A stretch of 64,000 nucleotides of DNA from Coprothermobacter sp. (GTDB lineage: Bacteria; Caldisericota; Caldisericia; Cryosericales; Cryosericaceae): NCBI GenBank assembly GCA_013824685.1, contig PNOG01000023.1, forward strand, positions 1-64,000. The letters are read 5' to 3'. Below, piece after piece: positions 60,471-64,000 of the stretch (position 1 is its first letter; the number at the start of each line of letters is the position of its first letter). The translations under genes were made by a program, and so were the position numbers. Under the pieces are notes generated by a model that worked only from the letters and a program-made list of their open reading frames with translations, was not told where the DNA came from and did no database searches.

Positions 60471-61790
60471 CTAATGCAGGCAGTCAACGATCGCCTGCGT
60501 CACGAGCGTTTCCAGGTACTCCTGCCGGCCCGAACGGCTGGGCGCCGGTTGTCTGTCAAGGATATAGGCTTCAAGGCTTCGGAAGTCCGCTTTCCCGTCG
60601 ACGATGTCCTTACCGATGCCTGTAGCATAGGACCCATATCGCTGTTCGATAAATCCGTCCAGCTCTCCGCTTTCGATGAGCTTCGCGGCTGCTCTCAGAC
60701 CCAGTGCGAAGGTGTCCATGCCCGCGATGTGCCCGATGAACAGGTCGTCGAGCTCGAACGATGCACGGCGTACTTTGGCGTCGAAGTTCAGTCCTCCGGG
60801 CTGCAGACCGCCGTTCTTGATGACCTCGAACATGGCGAGCGTCGTCGTGTAGGCGTCGGTCGGCATCTGGTCGGTATCCCAGCCAAGAAGGGAGTCGCCC
60901 TGGTTGGCATCGACACTGCCTAGCTTGCCATTAATGCGGCAGTACCGCAGTTCGTGCTGGAAGGTATGACCTGCCAGCGTGGCATGGTTCGCCTCGATGT
61001 TGAACTTGAAGAAGGGGTCGAGGCTGTAGCCGCGCAGGAAGGCGAGTGCGTTTGCGGCATCGAAATCATACTGGTGCTTCGATGGCTCGAAGGCCTTGGG
61101 CTCAATGAGAAATTGCCCGGCGAACCCGATGTCCCTGGCGTAATCGACAGCCATGTGGAAGAAACGCGCCATATTGTCCTGCTCTAGCCCATAGTTTGTG
61201 TTGAGAAGGGTCTCGTATCCCTCACGGCCTCCCCAGAAGACGTAGTTGAGACCGCCGAGGCGTTTGCTGACCTCGAGCATGTGCTTGACCTGGCCGGCGG
61301 CGAACGCAAAAATGTCGGCATTGCAGGAACTGGCCACACCGTGAACGAACCTGGGGTTGCTGAACATGTTGGCGGTGCCCCAGAGGAGGCGGACCGGGCT
61401 GGTCTTCATGTGGTCCTCAATCAGCCCGACGATGACATCCAGGTTGCGGTTGGTCTCCCGCAGGGTGTCCCCTTCCGGCGCAATGTCCCGGTCGTGGAAG
61501 CAGAAGAACGGTATGCCGAGCTTCTCACAGAATTCGAAGATGGCATCGACCTTGACCCGCGCCTTCTCCATGGGGTCGTTGATTGCCGTCCATGGCCGCT
61601 GCATGGTACCCCACCCGAACATGTCAGTCCCGTCCGCTCCCAGCGTGTGCCAGTAGGCGGCGGCGAACCGCGTCCAGTCGGCCATCGTACGGCCGAGGAT
61701 GACCTCGTCTGCCTTGTAGTACTTGAATGCAAGAGGGTTCCTCGAGTCTCGACCCTCGTATCCAATCATACTGATGTCCTTGAACACCAT
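60471..61790 (-). CDS. xylA: xylose isomerase
   Basis: 439 residues, the usual length of class II xylose isomerase, which turns D-xylose into D-xylulose. [12 protein letters not shown] holds the catalytic His (H99). [16 protein letters not shown] and [18 protein letters not shown] hold metal ligands and the catalytic Lys. The C-terminal [12 protein letters not shown] is typical. GGAGG precedes ATG 61790, 16 bases after the xylB stop, so both are co-expressed. Confidence 0.95.
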   Translation of the reverse strand: MVFKDISMIGYEGRDSRNPLAFKYYKADEVILGRTMADWTRFAAAYWHTLGADGTDMFGWGTMQRPWTAINDPMEKARVKVDAIFEFCEKLGIPFFCFHDRDIAPEGDTLRETNRNLDVIVGLIEDHMKTSPVRLLWGTANMFSNPRFVHGVASSCNADIFAFAAGQVKHMLEVSKRLGGLNYVFWGGREGYETLLNTNYGLEQDNMARFFHMAVDYARDIGFAGQFLIEPKAFEPSKHQYDFDAANALAFLRGYSLDPFFKFNIEANHATLAGHTFQHELRYCRINGKLGSVDANQGDSLLGWDTDQMPTDAYTTTLAMFEVIKNGGLQPGGLNFDAKVRRASFELDDLFIGHIAGMDTFALGLRAAAKLIESGELDGFIEQRYGSYATGIGKDIVDGKADFRSLEAYILDRQPAPSRSGRQEYLETLVTQAIVDCLH

Positions 61791-61806
61791 GACTACCTCC
61801 GCGTGT

Positions 61807-63285
61807 CTAGCTTCGCCGTTCAACGAGCCGTTGGGTATTGTTGAACTGCTCCTTCAGTGCCCTGTACAGCGCCTTGTACTGCGCAAACCATGGATCGTAT
61901 TGCCGCCTGCGCGACGCGTCGGGGTCATACTGTTCCACCAGCTTCACCCATAGGGACGTGTCCAGCCCCACCGCGTTGGCTGCCAGACGGGCAGACCCGT
62001 AGGCTGCCCCCTCATCCACCAGGGGACTCCAGATGGGTGTCCCGAAATTGTCCGCCAGCATCTGGCACCAGATACGAGAGCGCGACCCTCCCCCGACGAC
62101 ACGCACGTTGGTCATCGGAGTCCCCATGTCTGCGATGCTCTCGGCCCCTTCGCGCAATGCGAAGATGACGCCTTCGTGGACCGCACGCAGAATATCGCCC
62201 TGGCTGTTGAACGAGCTCATGCCATAAAGGACACCCCGAGCATCAGGGTCTCGATGGGGCGTCCGTTCACCGTTGAGGTACGGAAGGAACACGACACCGT
62301 TGCTGCCCACCGGGCTCTGTCCGACCATCTCCTCGATGCGACCATAGGAAAGGTTCTGAGCGAAGCGCTGCCGGAACCAGTCGAGTGCTCCCGCCGCCGA
62401 AAGGATGACCGCCATGTGATAATAGCAGTCCTTCGTGACATGACTGAACAGGTGGACCCGACCCGTGAGGTCCGGGCTCGGAGTGGCTGTAACGGCCACA
62501 ACAGTACCGCTGGTCCCCAGGCTGACGACTGTGTCGCCAGGCTTCTCGACACCACACCCGAACGCCGACGCCGCATTGTCCGCTCCTCCGGCAACGACCG
62601 GAACACCATTGAGCTGAGGCAGGTCTGGGCAGGTGATCGCTCCGATGACCGAACCGACACCCACCAGGTCCGGCAGCATCGAGCGTCGGACGGTCAGGAC
62701 ATCGAGGATGTGATCGTCCCACACGCCCTCGCGCACACGGTAGAGCGACGTGCCAGACGCATCAGAAGCTTCGATGGCGAGCCGGCCGGTCAACTTCAGG
62801 ACAAGGTAGTCCTTGGGCAGGCAGAACCGCGCGATGCGGGCAAAGTTGTCAGGTTCATTGGCGCGCAGCCATAGAAGCTTTGGCGCCGTGAATCCTGTGA
62901 GCACGGGATTCCCGAATACCTTGATGACTTCCTGCTCGCCGCCGCAGGCCTCGGTCAGTTCGACGCACTCCTGCTGCGTGCGCTGGTCACACCACAGGAT
63001 AGCGGGACGCACGACGTCACCGGCTGCATCGAGCGGCACGAGACTGTGCATCTGACCGGATATCGACACGGCGAGGATCTCGAGATTGCGATCGACGGTA
63101 AGCGTGTCCAGAACCTGAATGGTCGCCTTCCACCAGTCTTCCGGGCTCTGCTCGGCCCAGCCCGGATGCGGTGTCGACAGGTGAATCGGGGCTGAGGCAG
63201 TTGCCATAATCGTACCGGACGCATTGACCAGCAGTCCTTTGACGGATGCTGTCCCCGCGTCGATACCAATAATGCATTCCTTCAT
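61807..63285 (-). CDS. xylB: xylulokinase
   Basis: 492 residues of the FGGY kinase family, phosphorylating D-xylulose with [14 protein letters not shown] is the N-terminal phosphate loop. MHSLVPLD-type residues and [14 protein letters not shown] contain the substrate contacts and catalytic Asp, and the C-terminal [19 protein letters not shown] is the FGGY signature 2 region. ATG 63285 is preceded by GGGGTGG; GTG 63294 is an in-frame alternative. It is the first gene of the operon. Confidence 0.92.
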   Translation of the reverse strand: MKECIIGIDAGTASVKGLLVNASGTIMATASAPIHLSTPHPGWAEQSPEDWWKATIQVLDTLTVDRNLEILAVSISGQMHSLVPLDAAGDVVRPAILWCDQRTQQECVELTEACGGEQEVIKVFGNPVLTGFTAPKLLWLRANEPDNFARIARFCLPKDYLVLKLTGRLAIEASDASGTSLYRVREGVWDDHILDVLTVRRSMLPDLVGVGSVIGAITCPDLPQLNGVPVVAGGADNAASAFGCGVEKPGDTVVSLGTSGTVVAVTATPSPDLTGRVHLFSHVTKDCYYHMAVILSAAGALDWFRQRFAQNLSYGRIEEMVGQSPVGSNGVVFLPYLNGERTPHRDPDARGVLYGMSSFNSQGDILRAVHEGVIFALREGAESIADMGTPMTNVRVVGGGSRSRIWCQMLADNFGTPIWSPLVDEGAAYGSARLAANAVGLDTSLWVKLVEQYDPDASRRRQYDPWFAQYKALYRALKEQFNNTQRLVERRS

Positions 63286-63372
63286 CTCTGCCACCCCGTC
63301 TCGCTCCTACCCACTGCACGCCCCGTTCACAATCATGTGCAGGTCAGACTTCGCACTTCAACGGCGATTCCA

Positions 63373-63446
63373 GACGCACAATCAATGCGTCCAATTTGTT
63401 CCTAATGTTCTATTAACAATCCTAGAAGATTTCACAGGAAAGTCAA
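63373..63446 (-). promoter_or_regulatory. xyl operon promoter and candidate operators
   Basis: On the minus strand: TTGACT (63446-63441), 16-bp spacer, TAGGAT (63424-63419). A TTGTT/AACAA dyad (63396-63400 with 63415-63419) abuts the -10, and GACGCA-N7-TGCGTC (63373-63391) lies about 20-40 bases downstream of the predicted start. The placement suits a repressor such as a ROK- or LacI-family xylose regulator, which is not in this window. Confidence 0.5.
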
Positions 63447-63520
63447 CAGTTCTTCCAGTTTCGGTTGCACACCACTTGGCAAGCACGTTTGGCGATCATC
63501 ATGAGAACGCTGGAGATTGC

Positions 63521-63529
63521 TGGTATACT
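63521..63529 (+). promoter_or_regulatory. extended -10 promoter of the HAD gene
   Basis: TGG-TATACT (63521-63529), a TGn-extended -10 box, about 35 bases upstream of the HAD start. No good -35 is seen. Confidence 0.4.
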
Positions 63530-63564
63530 CTTTCGCATTACGAGCCACGTGAGGAGAGTACTGG

Positions 63565-64000
63565 ATGAAGACCTTCCTGTTCGACCTTGACGGCACACTA
63601 CTGGCCATGGACAGCCAGGACTTCATGCACGCGTATTTCGATGAGCTCACGCGTGCCTTGTACGGCCTCCTGCCCACACAGGGACTGGCCGGGAACATCC
63701 TCACTGCGACGGCGCGCATGCAGGCCGACACAAGCCCTGAAAGCAGCAACCTGGTGAAGTTCAGGAGAGAGTTCGAAGCCTTGTACCAGGACATCGACCA
63801 GCAGGCCGTCTGGGACCGCATCATGGAGTTCTACGCAACGACCTTCGACAACGTTCACGATGTCGTGAAACGCAATGAGCCCCTCTACCGGAGCGTCGTG
63901 TACTTGCGCACGAAGGGACACCGCGTCCTCCTGACAACCAATCCCGTCTTCCCGCAGTTGCCCACGTACAAGAGGCTAGCATGGGCTGGATTCTCTCCGG
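63565..64000 (+). CDS. HAD-family hydrolase (3' end beyond window)
   Basis: The frame from ATG 63565 stays open to the window edge, giving 145 residues. FLFDLDGTLLAMD is motif I with the two Asp. A helical cap region follows, and VLLTTNPVFP is motif II. Motifs III and IV lie beyond the edge. GAGGAG precedes the ATG. It is divergent from the xyl operon. It may be a phosphoglycolate- or sugar-phosphate-type phosphatase. Confidence 0.8.
   Translation, partial: MKTFLFDLDGTLLAMDSQDFMHAYFDELTRALYGLLPTQGLAGNILTATARMQADTSPESSNLVKFRREFEALYQDIDQQAVWDRIMEFYATTFDNVHDVVKRNEPLYRSVVYLRTKGHRVLLTTNPVFPQLPTYKRLAWAGFSP

Overview
The window is bacterial and GC-rich (about 60% in most genes). Genes are dense, mostly start at ATG behind a clear GGAGG-type ribosome binding site, and often overlap by ATGA. 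I see no rRNA, tRNA or CRISPR array. The gene set (xylose catabolism, S-layer-homology surface protein, copper-amine-oxidase-type stalk domains, HD-GYP, PilT, DUF1659/DUF2922 pair, hemerythrin/DUF438, ArsM with an HgcC-like partner, an ice-binding-type domain) fits an anaerobic or microaerobic heterotroph. A cold-habitat lineage such as Caldiserica/Cryosericota is possible, but that is a guess and no marker gene here settles it.

Bases 1-16.5 kb are an accessory, defence-like region. It opens with the tail of an unidentified gene, an AIPR-family gene and a 1654-residue DUF4011/SF1-helicase/nuclease/DUF3320 protein. A decayed second copy of the first gene's 3' end lies between the last two. Next come two versions of one module. 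The intact one (11.36-14.55 kb) has an XRE-Panacea antitoxin, a RelE-like toxin, an endonuclease VII-type HNH protein and a Fic protein. The broken one (7.28-9.42 kb) keeps the promoter/operator, the first ~35 codons of the antitoxin and the last codons of the Fic gene, with a lower-GC CrtI-like oxidoreductase between them. Isochorismatase-family hydrolases flank both, one of them fused to a DfsB/ClbS-like domain.

Bases 16.5-26.8 kb hold a DUF3795 protein, an HgcC-like AbrB protein coupled to arsenite methyltransferase, tandem SIMPL proteins each with its own terminator, tandem EVE proteins, small membrane proteins, an MFS carrier, a phosphoribosyltransferase and an acetyltransferase. Bases 27-36.8 kb are surface and envelope functions (ice-binding/DUF11/SLH protein, PEBP lipoprotein, GH25 lysozyme) followed by a P-loop kinase, a HAD enzyme with a Pro/Ala tail and an ABC-F protein.

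Bases 36.8-52.7 kb are housekeeping and regulation: DEAD-box helicase with a structured leader, a strong small-RNA candidate (38.42-38.49 kb), pirin, HD-GYP, DUF4388, PilT, PII-like, UPF1-like helicase, hemerythrin/DUF438 with a separate PAS protein, subtilase, lysophospholipase and an FMN-binding lipoprotein.

Bases 63.3-52.7 kb, on the minus strand, are a sugar operon: xylB, xylA, an ABC importer (binding lipoprotein, ATPase, permease), a PfkB kinase, a Gfo/Idh/MocA dehydrogenase and an MFS carrier. Stem-loops sit at two internal junctions and a probable promoter/operator precedes xylB. A HAD gene runs off the right edge.
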